A stretch of DNA of 64,000 nucleotides from Cruorifilaria tuberocauda (taxonomy: Eukaryota > Nematoda > Chromadorea > Rhabditida > Onchocercidae), in the NCBI GenBank assembly GCA_013365365.1, contig JABVXU010000013.1, positions 1 to 64,000 on the forward strand. The letters are read 5' to 3'. The translations under genes and the position numbers were made by a program. This document shows, one piece after another, positions 40,914 through 53,364 of this stretch. Each line of letters opens with the position of its first letter. Position 1 is the stretch's first letter. The notes under the pieces were generated by a model that was given only the letters and a program-made list of their open reading frames with translations, made no database searches and was not told where the DNA came from.

Positions 40914-40975
40914 TTTCCTCTTCATTTACTTTTATTATTCATTGCGATAATAAAAGTAAATGAAGTAAGAGGAAA
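40914..40975. repeat. Long near-perfect hairpin (25-bp stem)
   Basis: The left arm 40914-40938 (starting TTTCCTCTTCATTTAC) is complementary over all 25 bases to 40947-40975. The only defect is a 4-base insertion (TAAG) in the right arm, and the loop is 8 bases (TCATTGCG). The size, about 62 bases, is within the range of a nematode pre-miRNA, but it could also be the remnant of a small inverted-repeat element. Expression cannot be judged. Confidence 0.7.
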
Positions 40976-41439
40976 TGTTAATTAGATTATTCCGTTCTAC
41001 CTCTCTTTTGCTTCACAAATTATGGTACTTAATTAGTCTCGCAATCAATCTTTAATTTCAAAGATTAATTTATTTGGAGAAAAAAGAATTTAAAATATGC
41101 AATTTGTAGTAAGTTTGTTGATTTGATATTCTTGAATGATTGATCATTGTTAGATCATTAAGTTCTTTGATTATATCATTTTTTTACCTTTACAATACAC
41201 ATATATTGATTGAAATTTGACTAAATTTATTTCAAATTTTTATTTATTAAACTTGACAATTCATAAGTTGTAAAATTTGTTTTTAAGTATATTATGAATA
41301 ATAGAGTTGAATTATTTATCGTTTCACTTAGAACAGATTTATGCAATTTGCAAAGTGTTTTAAGCATTAAATTAACGCAAATATTAGAGAAAAAGAATTA
41401 TCAAGAAAGATTATTATTCTGTTGTGCAATTAGTGAACA

Positions 41440-41660
41440 GGTATATGACACCTGTTGATATTACTTCTCCGATGATTCACGTATTTGTGTGAGAGACGTT
41501 TACAGATCAGAAAGCTGATAAGAATGATGTCTGAAAATTAACGACATTGCATGGAAGGATGATGAGTGACCACACAGATGGCCTGAAGGCTGTCACCAAA
41601 TACCATTGTCCACTCCCCATCGCTACTTCACTGCTCTCCAACTTCCATTATCACTGTTAT
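41440..41660. promoter_or_regulatory. GC-richer island, candidate conserved element
   Basis: This stretch of about 220 bases is clearly less AT-rich than its flanks and includes GATGGCCTGAAGGCTGTCACC and TCCACTCCCCATCGC. Neither strand gives an open frame I recognise. It is about 7 kb upstream of the BarH start. A regulatory element or an unrecognised exon or RNA are all possible. Confidence 0.3.
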
Positions 41661-42744
41661 CTTATTGTTCCTATATCTGATTTATCAATCACGAGATTTC
41701 ATGTCCTAAAAAAGGGTTCATAGAGCACATCAATTTATGTTTTCTGATTGATGATAACCCCTCACATTCTATTACCTTATAAAAGTGGACCATACAAAAA
41801 TGTTACTCAAAAATATTATTTCATGTTAAAGCATCGATAGCTGTTTGACATTCATTGAATGCTTCAAATATCCCAATATGATAATCGAAAAGAAAAAAAT
41901 ATTTTAAGTAAATAAAAATTTTACTATCATTATTGTTTTATTAATCAAAATACTAAATTTTTATGGGAAAAAATGTTTTTAATTTTACAATTAATTCCAT
42001 TTTGTTAAAACTTTATTTGAAATGCACAGAAAATAGATTTAAATATCACCAAAGAATGCCTTTCATTTTCCTGATATCTCTTCTCAGTTATCAAATAAGT
42101 GAAAATGATAAATGATAAATGATAGTAGAATACAAATGAATACTAATTTAGCATAACACAAAATGATATTCATGTTAACAAAATAATATCATGGATAGAA
42201 CCAGTACTAGTGCTATTTGAAACTTGCATTGTTGAAAACTGCACCTTCAAAAATTATCAAATAAATGTTATCAGAAAGTTATGCGATTAGAAATAACTAA
42301 TATTTACAAAATATAATCGTTTTAATTACTAGTTTATTAACTTCTAAAAAAGGAATATCAAATTTAATCCTATTTTGGAAATTGCTTCATTAATGATAAT
42401 GAAAACTCTTGACTTAATCAAAGTGATTCAGAAGTAAACGCTAGAATGTGTGAATTATTAGCTGTCATGATACAATAATTTTTGTTAAATGAGTTTTTCT
42501 GAATAAACTATGAATTATTTGTTGATTGGAAAACCTTGATTACTAATTGTGATAGTTTGTAAATTTGCATTTCTTTGATCATTAATACCATTATACCGTT
42601 ACTGTCAATAGCAACGACAATAATAATACCAACAACAATAACAACATTAACAATAGCAATAAAAGGAAAATTAGATATTCTATTAGAATTTAAGAAAGGA
42701 TGATAATTTTGTAGATCATTTAGCGGCATATAATTGAAGGCTTC

Positions 42745-42885
42745 ATTTTGTGATATTGTAGTGGCGCTAATGGCCTCACATTATTTACTTCTATGCGGCG
42801 CTATCGTTTGATTCGATATTCAAATTCTCGCCTATTAAGTATTTCCATCAATAAAAAAGGCGCATTTTCTTCGTTGTCACTTAGC
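42745..42885. promoter_or_regulatory. GC-richer island with repeated GGCGC
   Basis: It contains GTGGCGCTAATGGCCTCAC, then GCGGCGCTATCG and AAAGGCGCATTT, so three GGCGC words occur within about 110 bases of otherwise AT-rich DNA. No coding frame is seen. It is a possible cluster of binding sites. Confidence 0.25.
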
Positions 42886-44095
42886 AAATGAAGCAAAAAG
42901 ACTGAAATTCATTCCTGTATCAAACAATTCATTTTAAATTTTTCTACAAAATTGAAAACTTTTCTTTTTTGGAAGAGCGCAAATTAAAAAAGAGAGTAAG
43001 TGATAAGGAACAAAGATGATAAAGAGAGGAATAATCTCATTCAAAGTATGACAAATGAGAAAAGCTCTTTTTCAAGGCAAGAAAGAAATATGATAATGAG
43101 GAATAATTTAAGAATATTTTGAGAATATTAACAAGAAAATATTTTTATGAATTTAAAGTAAATTAATGATAAAAATGATTAATTAAATAAGCTAAATTAA
43201 GGAAAATTCAACTTTTCACCACACAAAAAATCATTCATAAAATAATGTTTTCATTAAAAATTCAATTAAATTTTCATTAAGAGTTCCGAATTATGCTAAT
43301 TTTACTTTTAAACGATACGAAAGTGTAATTTGAACAGAATAAAAAAATTAGCTAAATTTTTTCTAAATATTTGAATGAAACATTACGAATGTTATGACAT
43401 CAGATACTACATATATTTTTCAAAAGACTGTTTAAATCATTTCGTTAAGTTTCACATTATACTACGAGGTCAAAGGTGATGAGAGGAAATAATAATACCT
43501 AATAATTTTCATATGATCATTATTATTATGCTTGAAATCACAAACATTTATGAATCATTCCTGCTTACGGCTTATGGCGTAACAATATACGTACGATTCA
43601 ATAATGAATCATTATAATGAACAATTATAACGAATTAAGCCTGAAGAATATGTGCATGTTTGCAGGCGTTATTAATGAAATAATTACATTTATCCTTCAT
43701 GCTATCTTTTTCGATAAGATTTCTATGGAATTAAGTTATGAAATGTTCTTCCATTACTTTTTCAAATTGAATTATTTTAATTTTAAAGATAATCTTAAGC
43801 TTTTTATAACTTTATATCAGTTTCATTTTTCCAGCATAATGTTGAGAAATGTTAATGACCACTAATGATTTAATCAATAATTAGATCAAACAATGAGTAA
43901 TTAATGATGATTTGGTAGTTTCTGATAAAATTGGTTAAGTTTTATATAAAAAGAACTTTAAAATCAAAATCAAAATTATTTCGATTTTTTATACAAAATT
44001 CTGGAAAATCTTGCAATGTTTGTCAAAAATTAAAATTACTGAGATATTTATTGATTTTCTTGTCTATTAGAAAAAGAATAAAAATTTAACTATGT

Positions 44096-44147
44096 ACTTA
44101 ATGAAACTTAATAATACTTAATGAAAACCTAATACTTAATGAAACTT
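44096..44147. repeat. Three-copy tandem repeat (ACTTAATGAAAC)
   Basis: Three copies of ACTTAATGAAA(A)C occur at about 18-20 base spacing, separated by TAATA-like linkers. It is a small minisatellite with no coding content. Confidence 0.75.
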
Positions 44148-47100
44148 GCGAAAATTATGTGCAGCATTTCATAAAATTTTTGAATTAGATAGCCGCATTT
44201 CACTTGACTTATTTCGAGATTAGACATTAGCAGCTAGCTTTACACTTTATTAGGCTTTATTTCATTTTATATTTGGAGTGATACTTGAGTAATTGATTAT
44301 TTTTAAAGTATTTTCTGAGTATCAAGCGGGTTTAATTAAATTAAATCACAGTATCTGAATTATCAAAAATAATTTAAACAAACCCTAATGCATAAATCTT
44401 TTGCTACAATTATATTACCTCTACGATATGCAAGATAATAATTCTTTTATTCGTTGGATAACAACAAACCATCGTAGTTGACAAATCAAATTTGAAAATG
44501 TCTAATAAATGAATTTAATCACCTTTTAATGAATTTAATCAATCATTTTAATCAATTTGTCATTTTTGTGCAGAAATCAAAGTTAAATTATTGTGCGACT
44601 AAATTAACAACTAAAATTATGTTGATAGCATAAGTAAATAATTGATAGTATCAGTAACAATATAGGGTTAATTATAAATCTATTCTTCAATAGTAAAAAT
44701 ATTGAAATATTATGAAAGAGTTAAATATGTAATCGCATTTCAGTGTATTTGGTACAATTCAATTCTTATTAAGATTGAATTAAAACTTATGGAAAAATGA
44801 TTGAAAATCAATTTAGCCATTGAATTAAACGACAAAAGCAAAGCGAAAACACTGATCAACAAATTATAAGAAAGGTAATTATGAAGTAGTGATTACGAAA
44901 TAAAAATTAATAAAGTTTAATTAGCTGTCTAATCACTCGACAATAGAATACAAATATTTGCACGAGAGGTTTTAGAAGTTTTAATGTTAAAGTTTGATAA
45001 AATCTCTCATATTCGCCCTACGTATAAGTAACAACTGCATTTTTTAATATTTTCAATTAATAATTCTTTTGTGAATGTTTTTTTGTTTTGTAAACGAGCC
45101 ATAAACATTCTAAAGCAAATATGCCATGAATTATTATCGATTTGTTTTGCTTACTTTTTTAAACAATATAAAAAGTTACAGATTGAATAAATATTTGATT
45201 GAAAATAGGAAAACCTTTAAAGCAAGCAATTGAAATTTATTGGCAGTTCCTTCATCTATTTCCCGCCCTCTGAAATTAATAATAATTACTATAATTTATT
45301 TTTGTAATATCTTTCACAAATCAATAACGTATCGAAATGATTTCTCTCAATTGAGTGGTAAAATAATTTGCAGTGGTAATACGATTAAATTAAAATAACA
45401 ATTAATTTCTTTAAAGAATTCAAATTATTTATAATATATGAAAAGTTGCTTAATATATTCTTTAAAATATAACAATTAAAACCGTTAATTTTTCTTATTT
45501 CTACTTTACTGGGCGATGTCGAATAAATAATCATTCGTTCTTTTTGATATCTTTGATATAATAATATAAATGAAATTTAATGACAGAGTTTCAAGTTCAT
45601 CCTTTTTCTCTCCATTTCTCTTTTTGCTTAATTTTAACTTAATGTCATTTAAAGTATTTTATAAATGCTCATTACAGTCATTACCAATCTTACATGAAAC
45701 TTATATAAGACAAATTTCCTATTTCAGACGGTCAAGCATTGAATGTAAAAGAAAAAGCTAAGAGAGTTGAAGCATTACGTTGAAATTACGTTTATGACTA
45801 CGTAATCTTCTGAAGTTCATTTCCAATGAAACAATACAGTAGGTAAAAAGGAATTATTTAAACTTGAAATGAAGAAATTTACCGTAGTTATTTCAGTTTC
45901 TACTTAAGAACATAGTTCAACCCTTTAAAACTTAATTATTTATTAGGATAATACTATTTGATAAAATTATAATTCTTGCAATATGTAAGAAGTGATTTAA
46001 GAGTGCCATAATATTAAAAAAGATACTGTTTCACTTCTGTAATTCAGTGATATGCTAACAGTTAAGCAAGAAGAGAAACTTAAAATAAAGCATTTGAAAC
46101 TTAGAAGCATTCTTAGTCTTTCAATCAAAAAAGTTAATAAGGTTCTTTCTCGTATTTTATTTATCAGCTGAATAAGGTATTATGAAGATTTTGTTTATGT
46201 TCAAAGCCATTACACGATTAGTTGAGACTTACATTATTATCAATTTAACAAAATATATTTCAATAAAGTATCATATCTTTGGAATGCAACTGAAGGCGTC
46301 AATTAATTAATAACTTGTAACAATTTGAAATCATTTAAGAACCGCCCAATTCCGATGTAAACAAATATAATTTTACTTATAGTATGAGGGAAATGTTTAC
46401 CATTTTTTGATAACCTCATGATTTTGGATGATTTTTAAGTATTAAAAAGTGCTTGTAGTTTCTTCTGATTTAGTTATTACACATTTTTTTAAGTTTCAAT
46501 TATTTATACTTTGTTTAAAATATATTATTTTGCCAGTCTTTTTAATTGAATTAGCATTTTGCTTATATTTATTAATCCATGCTAAAATATTGAAAAAATT
46601 AATATTGTAATTGAAATTTTGATCAAAATGAAAATGTCTGTTCCTGCAGAAAATTTAAAGGTATCAGCGAGTTTCAATAAAACTTTTTCCAAAAATTGTA
46701 TGAAAAAAAACAATCAAGTGATCGGAAAGGTCGATCCTGTTTCAAATTCAACTTTTGGGTCAACTATTTGGTTGCTGAAATTACAGGTTTTTCTTGTTAT
46801 TTCCAGACTCATCTCAAATTCTGTTCTCACCAAGTTCACCGTTGTTGTCTTTATGATTACTTTCATGTTGAAGTAGTGAAGCACATCATTCTCACTTTTA
46901 TCAATATTTTCGATCTGTTTAAAAGAAAGTAATACTATTTTCGAAATACAGTAATGCTAACAATTTCACAAGTATACGTTAAACTAAAATGACAGATATA
47001 AAGAAGGAATGAAAAGTAAAAGAGAACGATAATATAAATTGGGAATTTTTGAAATAAATGAAATTGATATTAAAATTATCAATCAAAAGAATGAAGTTAT

Positions 47101-47821
47101 GAATGAATCGATTTTATTATGTCAGCAATGATTGATCAGTTAAGTAAGAAATGTCGAATGTGATATGGGAAGATTTAAGGAACAACAACAGTTATTTAAA
47201 AATTTTTATCCTAATTTATCATAAAAAATGGTTCAAAAAAAGATAAGAAGTAAATGAAAGACCAAATTTGAATTAAATCACTGAATTCATTTTATTAGCA
47301 ACTGTTCTAATCTTTCAATTCTGAAAATCAAATTACCGTGTTATCCTTCTGATCTGTTTGTACTATTCTAAGTAATAATTTCCATAGATAAACTCAAAGT
47401 ATAAAAAAATGAATTTAAAATAATTTCTCTGAAAATACTCAATTTTTTTAAATTTCCAATAATAAAAACACGATGATAGAATGTAAAGAGAAGAAAAGAA
47501 ACAGCTTGATGTCAAGAATAATTAGTGCAATAATCATAAATTGATAAGTGATAACAGATATCTCTTTTGTATGAATTATTTCCTTATCAAAAATGTTGTG
47601 TTTTTCTTTTTTTCTTCATTAGAAGACAGAGAGAAGTGATGGATAAAAGGATTGTTTCTAAGTTTTCTAAGACAAAAATAAAGTTCAATAACTCTGAATG
47701 ATTTATATTGATCAATTTTGATGACGAAATTGCTATCAAATCTTCAATCTTTCCTCTTTTGCCGAAACATTTCTACGCAACAACATTTCAATTCACTAAA
47801 CTATTCAACCGACAAGTTGCG

Positions 47822-48335
47822 ATGTTTCGTTGGACGTATGTTCTGGTTCGTTTTTGCAATAGCTATTTTATTTTGTTAAATTTTATTAATAAAGTTTTAT
47901 TTTATTAAAAAGCATTAAATTAAGTTGCAATAGCAATAAAAAATTTTCATCAATTTTATCATCATTTTATAATTATCATTATTATCACTGCTACTTTTAT
48001 CATGATCAGAGAAAAATGTAAATTAATTTATTCATTTGGTAAAAATCTTTAATATGCTATTACTGGAGGAGAAGTATTTCTGATATTAAAGTATTAGGCG
48101 ATCCTTGAGTAAGTTATAATTATCGAAACCTATTAGTGGGAAGAAATACTTTTGTTTGCTATGCGTTGATATGCGTGAAACATTAATATCAATAGGTGAG
48201 CAAAAATTACATAGGCTAATAGGGTCAGAATTATTTTTGCTCTCAAATAAACTAACAGTTGATAAGGTTGCTGCAGTTTTAGTACTTCCAATCACCAAAC
48301 TGGGTAAAAGTTCTGGCCTTTTAGTCTCAATATAA
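47822..48335 (+). other. Possible upstream exons of the methyltransferase-like gene
   Basis: ATG at 47822 opens a 14-nt exon (MFRW plus 2 nt) ending at a GTATGT donor. An acceptor CCTATTAG at 48136 leads in phase to a frame that stays open to 48335. That frame contains VDMRETLISIGEQKLHRL and DKVAAVLVLPITKLG before a possible donor at 48304. The Leu/Ile/Val-rich pattern looks protein-like. I could not join it in phase to the exon at 48746 from that donor, so it may be an alternative or separate small gene, or chance. Confidence 0.25.
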
Positions 48336-48348
48336 TAGGACCCGTCTC

Positions 48349-48368
48349 AAAACCGCACTTGCGGTTTT
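48349..48368. repeat. Perfect short hairpin
   Basis: AAAACCGCA and TGCGGTTTT form a perfect 9-bp inverted repeat with CT at the centre, followed by one more T. It resembles a bacterial terminator in form, but nothing else here is bacterial. It is a GC-richer feature in AT-rich DNA just after the possible upstream exon. Confidence 0.6.
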
Positions 48369-48745
48369 TCAGGATGATAAACTGGATGTGTGATCGTACA
48401 CTGTAAAATTTCGTAACAGTTTAATCCTATGATCTTTTAAAATTCAAAGTCAAAAGCCAAAATATTAGCGTCGCATAATCCAATTTTTCAAATTACAATA
48501 ACATGAAAATTTCTGGTTTTTCATTCTCTTAAGAGATTTTTTAAACAGAACTTTAATGTTCAATATATTTAGCTAGAAAGTTAAATGTATTTGTTTTAAC
48601 TGATGATTAAACTAAATTGATTGAATTTTATTAAATAACAAGCTTAGAGTTTATTTCCAGCTTCTTAGTCTAAAAAGCTAAAACAAACTTTATTTTTCCT
48701 TTGCTGTGATTCCTTTGTAAAACTTCAATTATTCTATTAATTAAA

Positions 48746-51400
48746 ATGAATTGTTTAAAGCTTCTTACACCTCGCTTCATGGTACTCAGTTTTGGAATTT
48801 ACGATACCAGTGATTTTATGGAGGTGATTTTCATGGATGATTTTGTCATTAGCGGAAAACATCATAGAATCGAGGATATAGCGATAAGGCAAAAAAATGG
48901 AAGGTACAAATCTTCATCAAACACAGTTCTTAAAATCAAAATTTTCACTTAATTTCAAATTTTCAAGTTTCATAGTGCTCGAAGTAAACGATTTTTTGCT
49001 GATCTTGTCTTAAAAGCAAACTTAAAATTCGAATAAATTAATTCAATATAACGTTTTCCATTTTTCTGCTAGATGCCAAATTTTCGATGTTTTTTGATCG
49101 AGTTCATATTAAGAGTATTTTAATACCTGTTTTTAAAATAAGAAGACTGGCTTGGTTTGTAATTGCAGCTTAACCGTCCAACGAGTAATGAAACTTCCTG
49201 ACATGGGCCCACTTCCAGTTGCAACTGTGGAATTGGAGATACCATCTTACGCCTTACGTGAGTTAATTCATTCTAAAGATCTTAAAAGCGTAAATACTTT
49301 CATCGTTTTGCTTGAATATTTCACTCTCATCACGTGAAGAGAATACGCTGAATTAAATGTGTAACACGCAATTCTCTTTAATCAATGAACTGTTTTTGCT
49401 TGTATTCAGAAGAGCAAAATGCGAGAAAGCTGAATACTTCCGTGTTGCCGTTGAATCACTCGAAAATTTTGGTTCCATATCTTCAAGCAATGGTTGCTGC
49501 ACCATTTGTGCTTGAAACAGTGCAGTTTGAGAAAAGCAGCAAAATATGGAATATCCTGGAAATCGGTCTTGGTACTGGGATTTTGAACAGCTTTCTGCAC
49601 GATAATTTTAACAATGTTTGTTATTTTTCCTTACAAATGAGCGATTTGATTTAAAAGCTTGAAAGCGTAGGACACCTTTGTAGCATAAGACCTATTAAAT
49701 GGAATTGAAATCAATCAGAATTCTGCTAATAAAGAATAAAATTTTTTGAAGAAACTTTTAACGATATATATTAGTATATGAATTCCCTTCCTAACAACTT
49801 AAATTCATAAAACTCTTGTAAGCTTACATTTAGCAGTGTAGTGAAACCTACAAGGTTCTAAGAAATGGGCCATAAATATCCTTCAGAAAACTATATGAAA
49901 ATTACTTTCGCAATAGATACCTTAAATATTTACTTGCTGTTACAATGACTTAATATGTATCAACTTTCACGTCCCACGCACGTTATACAATAAATTCAGA
50001 TAATTTACTAGTGTGCCTATTTTTTGCACAATTACTTTACACTCTCATAAAATCTGCTATCATACATACATTCAAAACTGATGTAGTTGAAAAGAATTTC
50101 AGATGAATATAACAGTAGTAGAAGTGGAACGAGGAATGTATGAAATAGCTAAAAAATATTTCGGTCTAATCGAAGATGATCATCAAAAAATAATCATTGA
50201 GGATGGCATGCAGTATTTGAACAGAATTGCAGGTCCATTTCATTCCTTATCATTTAGCAATGATCAGTTCCATATTAAAAGATCGTAATATCAGAGGAGG
50301 ATTTATTCGGTGGAGAATCAGATTCATTCTGAACTTCCGATCAATTTGAAATTCTTCTACTTTTAATTTTCAATATCATCACCATTCTAATTGCTATACT
50401 TAAGAGAAGACAATTGAAATTTGAAGGTCAGTTGAAATTCGATGTGATTTTCATTGATGCTTGCTACGAAAGCATTGTGGACGGAGTGATATGTCCCACC
50501 AAACCTTACAGGGTGAAAAAAAATTTGGAAATAATTAAAGAAGCATTGGACGACAATGGTTCGTTTCCCTTTTAATTTTCATGGTTCGTGCAAGTACAAA
50601 TTGTTTGCCAATTTTCGATCCTTCTCGACTATTCATTCTTTGGAAATTCTTAAATCTATTCAACAAATTCGGGAAATCTCTAATTTTACTATCAATATAA
50701 CTTACAGAAGCTGTCGTTATGAGAATTTCAAACATTTCCATATTTCCAACACGGATATGTAGATGCTAATCCAAAATCTATTGGAAGAAATTAAACTTTT
50801 TACATATTTTTGTTAGAAGAATTTTACAGCATTAAATTTAGGTTTCAAACTCAAACTGTCAATTAAAACTCGATTTAGTGCTTCATGAAAAGGTTGCTAA
50901 ATATTTAAAGATCAACTCTGACAGTTTTCCAGGCATCGTCGTCTTATCAATCTTGCTATTCGATAATTTCAAAATCAGACAGGTATAATTTGATGATGAA
51001 TTTCAAATATTATTATGTGGTAGATTATGTGCTGTGCACGTTTACTGATCAAATTTAGATACAAAAGAACTATGCGGAGGTGTTTGGAAGCTGTCACATG
51101 GTCACCGATGGCTTTAATCTCGTCAATCATGTGGGTAACCTTACATATTATTTGACTGATCCGAAGTAACAGAATTGTCCCTTAAATTCTTTTGCACTAG
51201 AAGATTTGATATTAAGACTTTACTATTATCAAAGTATTTTTCCTGTTTTACATAATTAAATGATAAGTTTAATCGGATTTTATGCGAAATTTCAGGTCCT
51301 TACGTGTGGCAAATCTCGAAAAAGTAGAAGGGAATTTATCAGAAAATTGAAACAAGTTTACGAAAAATTTAATTTCTATGCAGAACTAAATATTGATTAA
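48746..51400 (+). CDS. Spermidine-synthase-fold SAM-dependent methyltransferase-like protein
   Basis: Exons 48746-48903, 49169-49257, 49410-49615, 50103-50232, 50427-50558, 50933-50982, 51059-51130 and 51296-51400 join in phase to 313 residues. The fold is a class I Rossmann methyltransferase. Motif I is LEIGLGTG (residues 132-139), and the acidic residue ending strand beta2 is in VVEVERG (E160). IIEDGMQYL follows, then FDVIFIDACYES, as in the spermidine synthase and METTL13 groups. The C-terminus has GIVVLSILLFD. The usual polyamine-synthase DxxD/E catalytic set is not apparent, so a methyltransferase or a non-catalytic relative is as likely as an aminopropyl transferase. The intron-7 donor (CAT|gtgggt) was chosen because the next GT would lead to an early stop. 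The N-terminus may extend upstream. The gene converges on mrps-18B, with 293 bases between the stop codons. Confidence 0.75.
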
Positions 51401-51693
51401 ACTGGATATATGGATAATATCTTAAACGAAGTTGTACAAGTACCACCATTATGTTCACCAGTCAAATGAAATAGTTACTGCAAAAAATTCGAAAGAATTA
51501 CCACTCCGTATCAACGAGCTAAAACTCACTGAGGAATTGAAATGCTTCAAACAATATATGCGGATATGATTAAAGCGAAAATTGTACAGAGAATTTATGC
51601 CACGATGAATATAAAGTTGAAAAATTCTTTAGAAGAACTGCTAAATGCCAGAATCGAAAAAGTGTCAAAAATTTATTTACACATAATGAAATT
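51401..51693. other. Intergenic between convergent genes
   Basis: These 293 bases must hold the 3' ends of both neighbours. A minus-strand AATAAA (TTTATT at 51672-51677) lies 17 bases past the mrps-18B stop and is a likely polyadenylation signal. No clear AATAAA for the plus-strand gene was seen. Confidence 0.5.
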
Positions 51694-53355
51694 TCAATAT
51701 CTATTTGATCGCTGCACAAATTCATTATACCGGAGCCAGTACTGATCCCAATCATTATTATAATCGCGATTATGTACTGGAAAATTCACCAAAGGCTGCT
51801 TATAAACTTCTTCTATCGGTACTTCGCGACGAACGTACACATGGTCGTCTTCTTTATCCCACCATGGATACCAGTTCTTGTAGTCGAAATTTTGAAATGG
51901 TACCGCAAATTTTATGAAACCTATAAAAAATTAAATTTAATCACAAAGTTGAAACTTTTTTATCGTCAATTAAAATGAACAACGACAAGAGGAGAGGATA
52001 ATTTTGTTATTCTCACTCTTAGGAAAATTTTATGAATTTTTTGCAATCTTCGATATAAAAATCACTATCTTAAATCATTATTACAGCCGTTTTCTCCATA
52101 ATTTTCCCTGATTTGTAAAATTCTACTTCATGAACAAAACTGTTTCGAAATTATTGGAAGATAATAAATTTAATAGAGTACCTCAATACTTTCTATACCT
52201 AAATTAAAAGTTCTCCTCCTTTCGAAAACAAGAATTTTCTCAAAATTATTCAGTGTGAAGAACAAAATTAGTGATAAAAATCACAAGCGGTATGCAAAAA
52301 TACGCGATAAACAAACCATGTTCTTTTGCTTTCAATAATTGTGCTCGAAGTTGTGCATACTGATCGAAGCACAAACCCAATTTTTTGAGAGGTAATATGC
52401 GGTCAGTTTGGTCAAAAAGAAACTGCAGAATTAAAGCGGGATTCTGAAATATTTAGCCTTGCGAAATAAAGAAATATTATCCTGCCATTAACTATAAACA
52501 TTAGACAAGAAATTTTTGGTAAAATGTACCATATATTATCCCATAATAAAGACTTAATATCATAAAAATATAAAAATGAAGTTTAGTATTATGAATATGT
52601 TGTAGTATTTTAATAATTTTATTTTTATATTTAGTAAGGATTATGAAAGTCAACCTTCAATTCTTGCTTCTGTTAACTAAAGTGAATTTTTCTTTTTTCT
52701 TTCTTTTAAAAAAGTTTCTTCTTTACTCAAGTTAAAACTTATTCTTTCAAATGTAATGTATATTCAATATGGAATATATAAAAATTATGCTACGAAATAA
52801 ATAAAAATTACCCGATAATCAAAGAATAAATACTCATCTCGACAGATAGGGCATGCATGATTTACTTTGAATTTTCCTTCCTTATCAACACAGAACATGC
52901 GCGGTTTTGGCATAAAAATAGCTTGTCCCTTGAAATTACGTCTGTAGAAATGATACACTGGCATTCCCTTATATGTATCCGCATATACTACAAAAGATTT
53001 TGTTTCAGTCAGAAAAGCGAAGACTCACATATGCAATGATTTAGAACAAGATTAAAGTTATGTTAATTTCCTTTTGTAGGTCAAGAAAAAACCAACCTTT
53101 ACTATTCATATAAGCTATTTGTTCCTCTAATGTATGTTTTGGCCTATAAAGGCCTTTCTTCTTCTCTACAGTGTTATAAGCATAACCAATAGCTTCTTCT
53201 GCTCCCTCATTATCTTCTGAAGCAGCTTGTTTCATTTCTGAGGCACAACAGAATTGTGACGAATTGTGGTAATTGCATCTAACCAGTAGATTTGTCCTAT
53301 TTGATAATCCAGAGCTCGAATTACGGAAAAGTAGGCGAATATGCCTATTGAACAT
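51694..53355 (-). CDS. mrps-18B: Mitochondrial small-subunit ribosomal protein bS18m (S18b)
   Basis: This is a component of the mitochondrial 28S ribosomal subunit. Exons in transcript order are 53355-53097, 52987-52812, 52443-52317 and 51920-51694, joined in phases 1, 0 and 1, giving 262 residues (human MRPS18B 258). The N-terminus (MFNRHIRLLFRN, then SNRTNLLVR) is basic and Ser-rich, as a mitochondrial presequence should be. The S18 core has HACPICRDEYLFFDYR (zinc-type CxxC at 132-135), then NPALILQFL and GLCFDQYAQL. NWYPWWDK near the C-terminus matches the DPWYPWYNW motif of the S18b paralogue and separates it from S18a and S18c. The start is the first ATG in the frame; a candidate trans-splice acceptor ends 8 bases before it. 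It lies tandem to prp-6 on the same strand. Confidence 0.9.
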
Positions 53356-53362
53356 GACAGAT

Positions 53363-53364
53363 CT
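53363..53364 (-). other. Candidate trans-splice acceptor for mrps-18B
   Basis: On the minus strand ACTAAATTGTAG ends here, leaving a 7-base leader (ATCTGTC) before the ATG. The upstream reading frame has no earlier ATG, which supports this start. Confidence 0.4.

Larger units (their letters stand above)
34676..47821. other. Gene-free region of about 13 kb upstream of the BarH gene
   Basis: No convincing coding sequence is seen. The sequence is AT-rich and punctuated by short GC-richer islands, microsatellites, a strong hairpin and a small tandem repeat, each listed separately. The region lies between the divergent BarH (-) and methyltransferase-like (+) genes, so it should contain both promoters and probably BarH enhancers. 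Open frames such as 43617-43865 and 46619-46932 show no motifs or splice structure I can support. Confidence 0.5.

Noticed and set aside
43617..43865. 82-codon frame with ATG
   Set aside because: F/I/N/Y-rich, no motif, no splice context, isolated in the gene-free region.
46619..46932. Two overlapping frames (85 and 78 codons)
   Set aside because: The composition is slightly coding-like, but no motif, no matching exons and an implied 20-nt intron made a gene model untenable.
48086..48298. 70-codon minus-strand frame
   Set aside because: It is antisense to a more protein-like plus-strand frame and has no ATG-linked splice structure.
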